Source of the DNA: Verrucomicrobiia bacterium
GTDB lineage: Bacteria; Verrucomicrobiota; Verrucomicrobiia; Verrucomicrobiales; DEV007
DNA length: 64,000 bases
Assembly (NCBI GenBank): GCA_030425385.1
Contig: JAUIAH010000004.1
Location: 62,001-126,000, forward strand
Direction: 5' to 3'
Shown here piece after piece: positions 48,005-56,717 of the stretch (positions are counted from its first letter, which is position 1; each line of letters opens with the position of its first letter). Position numbers and translations under genes: made by a program. A model generated the notes under the pieces. The model did not search any database. It saw nothing but the letters and a program-made list of their open reading frames with translations, and was not told the origin of the DNA.

Positions 48005-48313
48005 ATGGTCGTTTCACCCGATCATTCAACCGCCATGGACGCCCTCTTCACCACGTATCAACGCGCTGCTATCGTTTGGGCTGTGGGTGGCGTTCTCTTT
48101 GTCGTCGGTTGGTTTGGCTATCACTGGATCCAGCGGCGACGCTTCTACCGACGCAAGCTTGCCGATCCCTTCCCGAGTTACACGCGTTACTGGCTGGTGA
48201 CACGCAGTGAGAGCTTGTTGGTGCTTTGCTTTGTCGGGGCGATCTTCATGGGACTGCTCTGCTTTTTGACGGGAGCAGTCGACATCATCGACGGGCCTAA
48301 CATTCAATTATAA
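48005..48313 (+). CDS. Small membrane protein
   Basis: A 102-residue protein with two hydrophobic segments (AAIVWAVGGVLFVVGWFGY; LLVLCFVGAIFMGLLCFL) separated by a basic loop. The ATG at 48005 has AAGGTGG upstream and is preferred to the internal ATG at 48035. No family recognised. Last gene of the SSB operon. Confidence 0.55.
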   Translation: MVVSPDHSTAMDALFTTYQRAAIVWAVGGVLFVVGWFGYHWIQRRRFYRRKLADPFPSYTRYWLVTRSESLLVLCFVGAIFMGLLCFLTGAVDIIDGPNIQL

Positions 48314-48332
48314 TTTCCAGAATTGGAAAATT

Positions 48333-48376
48333 TCCGGCGCGGCCACGCTGCGTAGTACTTGCATGGCCGCGCCGGA
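48333..48376. repeat. REP-like palindrome, copy 1
   Basis: 13-bp perfect arms TCCGGCGCGGCCA / TGGCCGCGCCGGA around an 18-nt loop. Its 32-nt core (48339-48370) is the same length as, and clearly similar to, the palindrome at 52479-52510. Together they flank the PQQ-dehydrogenase/pectate-lyase block. Confidence 0.75.
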
Positions 48377-48476
48377 GGTCGGGCTTCATCGCCCGTGAGT
48401 TTGTGGCTTCGCCAAAAGAGGTTCGGTCACTCGTCTGATTCGCCCTGTGCTTTGCGAGTTTGGCAGGCAGAGGTGA

Positions 48477-50624
48477 TTACGGAAGTGCAAACGCGATCAC
48501 GGAATCACCGTATTTCGTAGCGTTCTTCCCTCCGCCCCCCGCCGCGATGACCACGTATTGTTTGCCGTTGATAGCATACGTGCTTGGCGTCGCATAGGCT
48601 CCGGCGGGGAGTTGGAATTCCCAAAGTATTTGGCCGGTGAATTTGTCAAAGGCACGAATCTTCTCATCCGCAGTAGCACCAATAAAGAGGACATTTCCAG
48701 CTGTGAGAACCGGGCCTCCGAAGTTCCGAGTTCCGGTGTGGCGGATGCCTCGCTTGACGAGTTCAGGGTACTCGCCCAATGGCACCTTCCACAATATCTC
48801 GCCTTTGTTGAGATCGATCGCATTGAGTGTGCCCCAGGGCGGAGCAATGGCAGGGTAGCCTTCGTGATCGGTGAAGAACGGCGAAATCTGAGCGTATTGT
48901 GGGGCTCGCTCGGGAGTGGTCGCGCCAGAATCCTCCTTAGAGGAGAGAGATGATTCGGTTGCACTTCTTAGATGGGCGATGAGGTCATTGACCTGTTCGT
49001 CAGAGAACTGTTTGAACGCAGGCATGATGCCTTTGCCATTGCGAATCTGATCGGCTATCTCACGATCCGATGTGCTTAAACTGTCTAGGGGTGGATAGAG
49101 CGGGGGATTCCCACGCTTGCCGGGGCCATGGCAGAAAATACAATTTGTGCCATAGAGCATTTCTCCCCTTTGGGCAGGTGTCGCGGTCTTTGGATCAAAT
49201 TGCCTCAGTGGCTCCAGGCGGTTGATCGTTGAGATCTCATTGATGTTCACATAGATCACGCCGGTCTGAGGATCAAAAGCAGCGCCGCCCCACTCGGCTC
49301 CACCCTGATGTCCGGGAGTGGTAATTGTCCCCTGTAGGCTCGGAGGCGTGTAGAGAGATCCGGTCTTGTGCTGGCGAAACGTGGCCAGTGCATAAGCGCG
49401 TGCCTCAGGCGAGATATTGGTGAGATCGGCCTCATGCATGGCGAGGCGATTCAACGGGGGCGGCTTCGTCGGGAACGGTTGAGTCGGCCATGCCTCTTCT
49501 CCAGGGACATCCGAAGGAGGAACCGGCCGTTCCTCCACTGGGAAAACAGGAGTGCCAGTCTCACGATCGAGCACAAAGGTGAATCCCATCTTCGTAAACT
49601 GGACGGCGACGTCTCTCTCGACGCCCTGCTGCGTGATGGTGGCTAACACGGGCGCAGGTGGATTGTCGTAGTCCCAGATGTCGTGATGAATCGTTTGGTA
49701 GTGCCACTTGCGCTCTCCAGTCAGTGCATCAAGGGCGATGACCGCATTGGCAAAGAGATTCTGGCCCTTGCGCGAACCTCCGTAGATGAAATCGCCCGCT
49801 GCGCATCCCGTGGCGGCGAAGACCCATCCGCGTTCTTCATCGAGCGAGAAACCACCCCATGGGTTGGCCCCACCATAGGTCGTGCCCGCTTCCCATTGCC
49901 ACGTGTCATGGCCGAACTCGCCAGGCTGAGGCACCGTGTGAAAGATCCATTCGAACGCGCCCGTGAGTGCATTGTACCCACGAATGTCTCCAGGGGTGGA
50001 TTGATTGCCTTCCGGCACGCGTGATCCGATGATGAGAATGTTCTGATAGACGATCCCCGGGGTTGTCACTTCGATCGAAGCGTGCTCGGGATCCACGGGA
50101 AGATTCTTGCGGAGATCGATGTGCCCATCTTCCCCAAAGGCTTCAATCAGATCCCCTGACTTGGGATCGATCGCAAAAACCTGGTCTTTCACAAAACTAA
50201 AAATCCGCGCATTCTCCCCAGTACCGTCTTCCCAATAGACAACCCCGCGACTGCGTCCACGAAACTCGCGTCCATCACGCCGATGCTTCGCGGCTTCAAA
50301 CACCCAGACTTCCTCACCCGTCGCCGCATCAAGGGCCACCGTATTCACTTTCGGTGTCGTGAAGTAGAGCAACCCATCGACCACGATCGGATTGCTATAC
50401 ATGGATGGCGCTTCCGGAATACCGTGTCGGTACTCCCATGCGATTTGGAGTTGGTCGACATTTCCCGCATGGATTTGATCCAGCTCCGAATACTGATGGG
50501 CTTTCTTGTCGCCCCGATAAATCGCCCAATCACGGTGATTGTCGAACCGGTCTTCTGCGATCAGTTCACTTAACAGCAGGCAGAAGAGGCCGACCACTCC
50601 AACAGTGATTCCGCGAGAGTGCAT
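48477..50624 (-). CDS. PQQ-dependent dehydrogenase with internal cytochrome c domain
   Basis: A 715-residue exported quinoprotein (signal peptide to about residue 23). Propeller blades with the WAIYRGDKKAHQYSELDQI start, VNTVALDAATGEEVWVFEA, DIRGYNALTGAFEWIFHTV and HHDIWDYDNPPAPVLATI, followed by an inserted cytochrome c (CIFCH near residue 500) and then final blades with INGKQYVVIAAGGGGK. Oxidises a sugar or alcohol and passes electrons to the heme. Similar layout to soluble PQQ glucose dehydrogenase-like proteins. The gene is alone between two REP-like or remnant sequences. Confidence 0.9.
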   Translation of the reverse strand: MHSRGITVGVVGLFCLLLSELIAEDRFDNHRDWAIYRGDKKAHQYSELDQIHAGNVDQLQIAWEYRHGIPEAPSMYSNPIVVDGLLYFTTPKVNTVALDAATGEEVWVFEAAKHRRDGREFRGRSRGVVYWEDGTGENARIFSFVKDQVFAIDPKSGDLIEAFGEDGHIDLRKNLPVDPEHASIEVTTPGIVYQNILIIGSRVPEGNQSTPGDIRGYNALTGAFEWIFHTVPQPGEFGHDTWQWEAGTTYGGANPWGGFSLDEERGWVFAATGCAAGDFIYGGSRKGQNLFANAVIALDALTGERKWHYQTIHHDIWDYDNPPAPVLATITQQGVERDVAVQFTKMGFTFVLDRETGTPVFPVEERPVPPSDVPGEEAWPTQPFPTKPPPLNRLAMHEADLTNISPEARAYALATFRQHKTGSLYTPPSLQGTITTPGHQGGAEWGGAAFDPQTGVIYVNINEISTINRLEPLRQFDPKTATPAQRGEMLYGTNCIFCHGPGKRGNPPLYPPLDSLSTSDREIADQIRNGKGIMPAFKQFSDEQVNDLIAHLRSATESSLSSKEDSGATTPERAPQYAQISPFFTDHEGYPAIAPPWGTLNAIDLNKGEILWKVPLGEYPELVKRGIRHTGTRNFGGPVLTAGNVLFIGATADEKIRAFDKFTGQILWEFQLPAGAYATPSTYAINGKQYVVIAAGGGGKNATKYGDSVIAFALP

Positions 50625-50867
50625 GCAGCAGATGTTAGGTCGAAGATGAATAAGCCTAGGGTTGCGTGAGTAGATCAGAAGATTTGCCGGGAAAGTTGTT
50701 GGATGTTGGAGCCTAACCAGTTGGGCTAATAAGCCAGCTGCACCATGAATGTACCCGTTTCACAAGCTCCGAGTCAAGCGCTGCCTCGACCAGCTGTCCC
50801 TCTAGTCTAGAATTCTTAAGATGCCTGACGAACTGATATAGGCCCAAGTGTGAAGCCCAGTCTACGA
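50625..50867. other. Gene-free stretch
   Basis: Nothing recognised apart from an AT-rich patch near 50700-50830. The adjoining 50868-50965 is a gene remnant. Confidence 0.4.
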
Positions 50868-50965
50868 CATCCCACGAGCGGATGTCGGTGGCTTCGTTGT
50901 GAGAGCGCGAGAGCGCGGACGTTTATCGATGAGTTCTTGATTGAATGATAGGGCGATGTGACGGC
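50868..50965 (-). pseudogene. Remnant of the 3' end of the gene at 56352-56696
   Basis: Aligns over about 98 bp with 56364-56456 (CGAGCGGATGTCG.TGGCTTCG, TGAGTTCTTGAT and CGATGTGACGGC blocks), in the same orientation. Small indels destroy the frame. With the intact gene's end it brackets 50.97-56.35 kb. Confidence 0.75.
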
Positions 50966-50977
50966 TGCTCCCCCAGA

Positions 50978-52405
50978 TCATTCATCGAGCGCGAACCTGC
51001 TTAACAAGGTGAGGTTCTTGCTGAATACTTCGGACGAAAGGTAGTTCTCTCCCTGCCTAAACTTTGCCTGCCCCACCAGCCGCTTTCCGCTGTAGCTGCT
51101 GACCCATCTCCCTTGGTGATCGAGCGCCTCCACTGTTTTTCTGGCCATCTCGATTGGGACGATTGTTCGTGATGGGGAGCGTCCGCTTTTTACTGCGTCG
51201 TAGTCCTTCTTCAAGTCGGTCAGACGAGACTTCGATTTCCAACTATAGTGTGACGCGAGTTTCTGGTCGCTGTAGGTAAGCTCATAACTGTTGCCCTTAC
51301 GCGTCATGAAGAGTGGTTTGTTCGTCTCAAGCTCATAGTATCGAGCCAGGTATCCGTCCGGAAGCAGTGAGCTTTCAAGATATGATAGTGCTTTGGGTAT
51401 TGGCTCGAGGTATTTGTGGTCACCTGTCACTGCTGCAATCGCGATTAGGGTTTCGATGGCCTCCTGAGATTCATCACCGGCAATAGCGGGCGGCTCAAAC
51501 TTTCGGGCCCAAATCGGTTCCATCTTATAGTTGTATTGCTGAGCCCAGGCGGGCTGTGGATCTGGCATATGTGCTAAGATTAGGAATTCTCCAAGCTTTT
51601 TAAGGGCCACGAAATACCGCTCCTCTTTGTAGATGTGATATGCATCGATCAATGCTTGTGCGACCTCTCCACAGACATTGTCGTTTAGAGTATACATGTC
51701 CCAGTAGTTTTTGATGCGGCCCTCGGTTCGCCAGTCGTGTTGTGGGTATCTCGCGGGAGTGATCGGCTTGGCGGCTACAGGGCCTGTCCAGACTTGAGGG
51801 AACGCTCCGTTAGGAAACTGAGCGTTTAGTAAGGCATCAAGTGCGACTTCCGCACTTTCATGAATTCGGGCGTCTTCAAACTGCAACGCTTGATCGACGT
51901 TCATGATGAGGCGAAGTGCCGACTGTGTTTGGCCATCATCAAGCGAAGAGTGGTTCCTTCCTCGTCCATTACCATTTCGATAGGCTGCCGTTCGAGGACT
52001 GTTAGGCAAGAAATCGATGGAATTCGTCCAGCCGCCGGACTCTAGCTGACCATAGATCAACGCGTTGGTCGCATCTTTCGCAGCATCAAGATAAAATCGA
52101 TCATTACTTGCTTCAAAAGCAGCAAGAAAAGCGAGACCGACCGTAGGTGTGCCAGGGGGCTGCACCCAGATCTGGCTTTCTGTGGCCCTTCCCTCGCCCC
52201 AACGTTGCTGGAGGTCGAGTGAGTAGTGGTATACATAGCCACCATGCACGGAAACGTTGTCGCGATAGAATAAGGCGGCCCTCTTCATGGTCGCGATTAC
52301 TGGCAATTCCGCCCGAACCGAGGCTGCCAAAATACACAAAGCCATCATTGGTATGCTCAGTTTGAATCGCCATCTATGCATACGGATGTCTCTGTGCTGG
52401 GTCAT
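50978..52405 (-). CDS. Pectate-lyase-like (alpha/alpha) polysaccharide lyase
   Basis: A 475-residue secreted protein (signal MHRWRFKLSIPMMALCILAA from the in-frame ATG at 52381; the frame opens at 52405). It resembles PL10-type pectic lyases: GEGRATESQIWVQPPGTPTVG, ESGGWTNSIDFL, LLNAQFPNGAFPQVW and NDNVCGEVAQALIDAY show the helical-barrel repeats. Acts on plant or algal polyuronates. An oddity is a C-terminal domain of about 170 residues that I cannot assign. Confidence 0.68.
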   Translation of the reverse strand: MTQHRDIRMHRWRFKLSIPMMALCILAASVRAELPVIATMKRAALFYRDNVSVHGGYVYHYSLDLQQRWGEGRATESQIWVQPPGTPTVGLAFLAAFEASNDRFYLDAAKDATNALIYGQLESGGWTNSIDFLPNSPRTAAYRNGNGRGRNHSSLDDGQTQSALRLIMNVDQALQFEDARIHESAEVALDALLNAQFPNGAFPQVWTGPVAAKPITPARYPQHDWRTEGRIKNYWDMYTLNDNVCGEVAQALIDAYHIYKEERYFVALKKLGEFLILAHMPDPQPAWAQQYNYKMEPIWARKFEPPAIAGDESQEAIETLIAIAAVTGDHKYLEPIPKALSYLESSLLPDGYLARYYELETNKPLFMTRKGNSYELTYSDQKLASHYSWKSKSRLTDLKKDYDAVKSGRSPSRTIVPIEMARKTVEALDHQGRWVSSYSGKRLVGQAKFRQGENYLSSEVFSKNLTLLSRFALDE

Positions 52406-52478
52406 AGGGCAGATGAAGATGTTTCGGCGAGACTAGCTCCTTTCAAGAGCCAGCCAAGCTTTACACGATCGAGTTTGG

Positions 52479-52510
52479 GCGGCCATGCTGGGTGGAGTGC
52501 GCATGGCCGC
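52479..52510. repeat. REP-like palindrome, copy 2
   Basis: GCGGCCATGC, 12 nt, GCATGGCCGC. Similar to the core at 48339-48370 over the whole 32 nt. Confidence 0.7.
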
Positions 52511-52532
52511 GTGGATAGAGCAGCGGATCGAG

Positions 52533-53327
52533 TCAGGTGACCTTGATTGATTGTAGGAAGTCCGCCGGAATCTCTGCGGTTTTTTGTCCAACAAGCGCAA
52601 AGTAGAAAAGTGGAGTGCCTTCCATGGAAAGCCGGTGTCGATACCGCTCCAAGTGAAAGACATCCAAGTATTCGGAGAAGATCAGTTCGCGAATGAACTT
52701 CGAGAATCCTGTCTGATCCGAATGGTCAAGGAAGGTTTCCTTGATGTTGAAGGCAACCCATCCCCCTGTTTTGACCATTTGGAGGGCGTTGAAGAAGGCT
52801 TGAGGCGGGATGTCGCCGAATCCCAGTGCCGCGACGGAGGTCAGGCAGTCGAATGACCAATCGTCGAGTTGTTCCCGATCTCCCGCCTGAAGATCAGTAA
52901 AGTCGGCGACATAATACTCGTCATACACATCGGGTCGATCCCGATAAGCCGCATCACGTGCCTCAGGGATAATGTCAGCACCTACCAATCGCGCCACGCC
53001 GTGACGTTTCTTAAGGACTTCACCCATCATCCCGTTGCCTGCACCGAGGTCGAGCACTCGAAGTTCGGTGACGGGTTCGCGCACAGTTGAGAGCGCTCGT
53101 TCTAACAATTCCCCGACCTTGGTGGGCGATGTGCATTTGAGCCGGTCGTAAAAGAGTTGCTCATAGAGCCCTGGCCGCAGATAGATTTGGTTGTAGTCGT
53201 GAAAGCGGAGGGTCACTTTTTGACCGCCCTGCTCAATGATGTGGAAGGCGACCTCATCTTGATTCAATTCATGCGCGTCAGAGGGAGGAAATTGAACTCG
53301 GTAGCGTGTTCGTGTCGGTGGATTCAC
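52533..53327 (-). CDS. Class I SAM-dependent methyltransferase
   Basis: A 264-residue methyltransferase with LRVLDLGAGNGMMGEVL (motif I), a VGADI acidic end of strand 2, DCLTSVAALGFGDIPP and WVAFNIKETFL. The substrate is unknown. The start overlaps the stop of the transporter permease gene (ATGA), linking it to the osmoprotectant uptake operon; a role in making or modifying a betaine-like methylated solute is conceivable but not shown. Confidence 0.8.
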   Translation of the reverse strand: MNPPTRTRYRVQFPPSDAHELNQDEVAFHIIEQGGQKVTLRFHDYNQIYLRPGLYEQLFYDRLKCTSPTKVGELLERALSTVREPVTELRVLDLGAGNGMMGEVLKKRHGVARLVGADIIPEARDAAYRDRPDVYDEYYVADFTDLQAGDREQLDDWSFDCLTSVAALGFGDIPPQAFFNALQMVKTGGWVAFNIKETFLDHSDQTGFSKFIRELIFSEYLDVFHLERYRHRLSMEGTPLFYFALVGQKTAEIPADFLQSIKVT

Positions 53328-54919
53328 TTGTTTGGTGTGGTTGTTGATTGAGATGGTTTGTCGAAAAGTTCGGAAGTGAGAAAAGCTCGGGCGGCTTGCC
53401 TGGGATCTTGTTTTTCCACATCCACTGCATGGTTGAGGCGCGTGATTGCTTGGTGATCGATCTTGTCGGCCAGCTCGCGGAGCGCCGATTCCAATGAAGG
53501 AAATTGCCTCAAGGATTCCTGTCTGACGACAGGTACGGCTTGGTAGGGTGGGAAGAACCGCCGGTCATCTTCCAAGACTGCGAGGTCAAACTCAATCAGT
53601 CGTCCATCAGTCGAGAAAGCCCCGATGACATCGACTTCGTCGCTATCCACAGCCGCATACATGAGTTCGGGGCCGAGATCGTGAAGGCTCTGAAAGGAAA
53701 GTTCATAGGCCTCGCTCAAGCCGGGCAGGCCATCCTGCCGCTCCATGAATTCCGCTGTGAATCCGGCCCGCAACTGAGGTGCTGAGCGGGTCAGGTCAGA
53801 AATGGTCTTCCAACCGTTTTTCTCAGCCATCTCCCGACGTAGAGAAAGAGCATAAGTGTTCTCGAATCCAAGCGGGGGCAGCACGGCGCAATCGTACTGT
53901 TCACCGTAGGCAGAGTTGAGTTGTTCCACCACGTCTTCCGGGCTGGCGGAAGGGTGGCGTGGGCGATCTAACAAAGTTAGAAGAGCTGTTCCGGTGTATT
54001 CGATGTAAAGATCGATTTCACCGCTGGTCAGCGCTTGGTGACAGATGACGGTGCCGCCGAGGTTCAAGTAACGCTCGACATGCAGGTTGGTGTTCTGTTC
54101 GATCCACAACGCTAGCAGCTCGCCAAGGACAATTTGCTCAGTGAAGTTCTTGGAACCAATCCGAACCAGGCCACTCGCGTCATCATCACCTTGCGACGAC
54201 GAACCCGCGACCGGCCACAGGGTAAATCCTAGCAACAAGGCTAGCAAGAAGCCACAAAACCCAAAGCGCCAGCTCATTCGGGCGGGCCTAGTTCCCGGCG
54301 CAAGTGCAGCTCCGATCGTGGCCAGGAGGAAGTCGAGGCACAGCGCCAAGAGCGCGGCTGCGCTTGCACCAAGAAGGAGCAGTGACATTCGGTTCAGTGA
54401 TAGGCCACGGTTGATAAAGTCTCCAAGCCCGCCAGCACCGATAAACGTAGACAGGGTTGCCACGCCGACGCAGATGGTTGTCGCCGTTCGAATGCCGCCG
54501 ACGATCAGTGGGAGCGATAGAGGCAGCTCAACCATCTGCAGGCGCTGCAGTCGTGAAAACCCGATCCCGTCTGCTGATTCCAACACACTCTCGGGAAGTT
54601 CCCGCAGCGCCGTGATCGCGTTTTGCAGGATGGGAAGAATGGCGTAGAGCGTGAGAGCAATGATCGCGGGCAACTTGCCAATGCCTGCTAGTGGTAACAG
54701 GAACGCGAGCATTGCGAGGCTTGGAATCGTCTGCACGATGTTGCTCAGTCCAAGGGCGATGGATCGAAGAACCGGTCGATTGTAAACGACAAAGGCGAGA
54801 GGGAGAGCAATCAAGATCGCGGCACTCACCGGAATCAATGTGAGAACGACGAAGTGCTCTGCCAGCGTCGATTGAAATTCGGGCAATCGATTCCGAAGTA
54901 CTGCAAGGAGTCCAGTCAA
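53324..54919 (-). CDS. Osmoprotectant ABC transporter, fused permease and substrate-binding protein
   Basis: A 531-residue fusion. The N-terminal half is an OpuBB-type permease with five or six membrane segments and ISLAMLAFLLPLAGIGKLPAI-like and LPLSLPLIVGGIRTA motifs. The C-terminal half is an OpuBC/ProX-like binding protein (RIGSKNFTEQIVLGELLALWIEQ, IDLYIEYTGTALL). Such fusions import glycine betaine, choline or related quaternary amines. It starts inside the stop of the ATPase gene (ATGA). Confidence 0.9.
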   Translation of the reverse strand: MTGLLAVLRNRLPEFQSTLAEHFVVLTLIPVSAAILIALPLAFVVYNRPVLRSIALGLSNIVQTIPSLAMLAFLLPLAGIGKLPAIIALTLYAILPILQNAITALRELPESVLESADGIGFSRLQRLQMVELPLSLPLIVGGIRTATTICVGVATLSTFIGAGGLGDFINRGLSLNRMSLLLLGASAAALLALCLDFLLATIGAALAPGTRPARMSWRFGFCGFLLALLLGFTLWPVAGSSSQGDDDASGLVRIGSKNFTEQIVLGELLALWIEQNTNLHVERYLNLGGTVICHQALTSGEIDLYIEYTGTALLTLLDRPRHPSASPEDVVEQLNSAYGEQYDCAVLPPLGFENTYALSLRREMAEKNGWKTISDLTRSAPQLRAGFTAEFMERQDGLPGLSEAYELSFQSLHDLGPELMYAAVDSDEVDVIGAFSTDGRLIEFDLAVLEDDRRFFPPYQAVPVVRQESLRQFPSLESALRELADKIDHQAITRLNHAVDVEKQDPRQAARAFLTSELFDKPSQSTTTPNK

Positions 54920-55692
54920 ACGGCTGGGCTCCCTTCTTTGCTCTCCTGAAAAACACGGAGTTGCTTCGCGGGCTTTTCGAAGAGTGTCTTCACGAACGCG
55001 GTCGCCGGGCGGTTCAACACCTCGGCTTTGGTGCCCACTTGCTGAAGTGTTCCTTCGTGCATCACCCCGACCCGATCACCGAGCGAGAGGGCCTCAAAGA
55101 GATCGTGAGTCACGAAAAGGATGGTGATGGACAGCTCTTGTCTCAACCGCTCCATCTCCTGTTGCAAAGCTTCGCGGGTGACACCATCCAGCGCACCAAA
55201 GGGCTCATCCATGAGCAGGATGTCTGGATCTCCTGAGAGCGCACGAGCGACCCCCACGCGTTGCTGCTGTCCACCTGAGAGCTCATGAGGATAGCGTTTC
55301 CCAAAGGTCTCGGGTGGCAACCCCACGCGGTCGAGCATTTCGAAGCTCTTCTTACGTCGTTCGCTCTGGGGTATTCCTCGAATGCGCAGGGGACAACCGA
55401 CGTTCTCTGCTACCGTCCAGTGCGGAAAGAGTCCAGTGTCTTGGATGACATATCCCATCGAGCGACGAAGATCGAGAATCGGTCGTTCCTGTACGGAGAC
55501 GCCGTCAATTCGAATCATGCCGCCATCGGGTTCCACCAGGCGGTTGATGAGTTTCAGAGTCGTCGACTTTCCACAACCAGATGATCCAAGAAGCACCAAT
55601 GTTTCCCCCTTGGCAATGGAGAGCGTCACGCCATCCACCGCGGGCTTCTCCATGCCGGGAAAAGACTTCGTAACGTCCTCTAACTCGATCAA
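54916..55692 (-). CDS. Osmoprotectant ABC transporter ATPase (OpuA/ProV type)
   Basis: A 258-residue ATPase: Walker A LGSSGCGKST, QDTGLFPHWTVAENV, signature LSGGQQQRVGVARAL, Walker B ILLMDEPFGALD, and VTHDLFEAL. The start is most likely the TTG at 55692: it has AGGAG 8 nt upstream and overlaps the upstream stop (TTGA). The longer frame to 55824 runs into the acetyltransferase gene. Confidence 0.88.
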   Translation of the reverse strand: MIELEDVTKSFPGMEKPAVDGVTLSIAKGETLVLLGSSGCGKSTTLKLINRLVEPDGGMIRIDGVSVQERPILDLRRSMGYVIQDTGLFPHWTVAENVGCPLRIRGIPQSERRKKSFEMLDRVGLPPETFGKRYPHELSGGQQQRVGVARALSGDPDILLMDEPFGALDGVTREALQQEMERLRQELSITILFVTHDLFEALSLGDRVGVMHEGTLQQVGTKAEVLNRPATAFVKTLFEKPAKQLRVFQESKEGSPAV

Positions 55693-56111
55693 AAGGAGCT
55701 CTCCTGTGGCTTGGCCTTTCGAAAATAACGTGGATCCTCTTCCGAAAGAAATCCAAGTCTTCGCCAAAAGCCGGAAGCGGTTCGCCTGGAAAATAATCGG
55801 ATGACGGTCACTCCATGCCGCCATGCAGAAGCTTCGATCGCTCGAATGATTCGCGTTCCAGTCTTCCGCGTGCGAATGTTAGGGTGAACTTCCACTGAGC
55901 CGATCCAGATCAGGCGTTCCCGAGGAAGATATTGAAATCGAACGAATGCCAATGCTCCCACTGACTGCGAAACCCAATCGTAGTGAAGAAATAATCGTTC
56001 CCCGTTCCATGCCAACGATCGCCGTCGCGGCGCTTCTGGCAATGAGGTGGGAGCCATCTCATCAAATCCACGCACCAACGGCTGACATCTCTGCGGGATG
56101 TCATCAATCAT
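55689..56111 (-). CDS. GNAT-family acetyltransferase
   Basis: A 140-residue GNAT-fold protein with HPNIRTRKTGTRIIRAIEASA (acetyl-CoA pyrophosphate loop region) and ASGFWRRLGFLSEE. The stop overlaps the ATPase start. Could acetylate an amino acid such as diaminobutyrate in solute metabolism, but this is context only. The ATG at 56111 is preferred; 56162 is the alternative. Confidence 0.7.
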   Translation of the reverse strand: MIDDIPQRCQPLVRGFDEMAPTSLPEAPRRRSLAWNGERLFLHYDWVSQSVGALAFVRFQYLPRERLIWIGSVEVHPNIRTRKTGTRIIRAIEASAWRHGVTVIRLFSRRTASGFWRRLGFLSEEDPRYFRKAKPQESSF

Positions 56112-56351
56112 TGTCGATTCAGGGCCGCATGAGTGAGTGGATGAGGTGGCGTCGGAAGGCAAAACTAGTGTTCAAGAGGCACCGCATCGCAGTGGCCTTC
56201 AGTGGGGTGGTTCGAGTTCTGAGACCTTCGTATCACACCAATGATTCGCATTCAAATCATTTGCTGCCTACTGATTGCCGGTCGTGTTGTCCAGGCGCAT
56301 GTTGCAGCGCACTCTCCTGATGGATTGCAGGATTGCAAGGAGGTGTCTCTG
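56112..56351. other. Gene-free stretch
   Basis: About 240 bp. An open frame on the plus strand from 56241 with a signal-like start overlaps the next gene and is not supported. Confidence 0.35.
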
Positions 56352-56696
56352 TTAGTCATCGTCATCTCGCGAGCGGATGTCGATGGCTTCGATGTGGCAT
56401 CGCGCCGGTTTCCCGGTGAGTTCTTGATCGATGACGCTTAGCGACGTGACGGCCACTTCCTTGAGACGAAAGGCGCGCAGCTCATCCCAGAGTTTGCCGA
56501 AGCCGGTGCCCTTGAGCGTTACGATCCAATCGTCGAAGGTGATCTTGATCTGTATGCCGTTGGACGCGCCTTCGATCAGCTCTGCGTAGCGAAGGTGGCT
56601 GTAAGGTTTGCAGAGGGTGCGGTCGTTTGACCGAAAGGTGAGTGTCCAGGGATGATCGGCGGTGGCGTGGGTTTCGAAGGTGGGTTTGGGATGCAT
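56352..56696 (-). CDS. Small protein of unknown function downstream of the relaxase gene
   Basis: A 114-residue protein (TLTFRSNDRTLCKPYSHLRYAELIEGA, IQIKITFDDWIVTLKGTGFGKLWDELRAF). No family recognised. It lies 21 nt after the relaxase stop on the same strand, so it is probably transfer-associated. A broken copy of its 3' end lies at 50868-50965. Confidence 0.6.
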   Translation of the reverse strand: MHPKPTFETHATADHPWTLTFRSNDRTLCKPYSHLRYAELIEGASNGIQIKITFDDWIVTLKGTGFGKLWDELRAFRLKEVAVTSLSVIDQELTGKPARCHIEAIDIRSRDDDD

Positions 56697-56717
56697 GGTC
56701 GGTTGATGGGGTGATTG

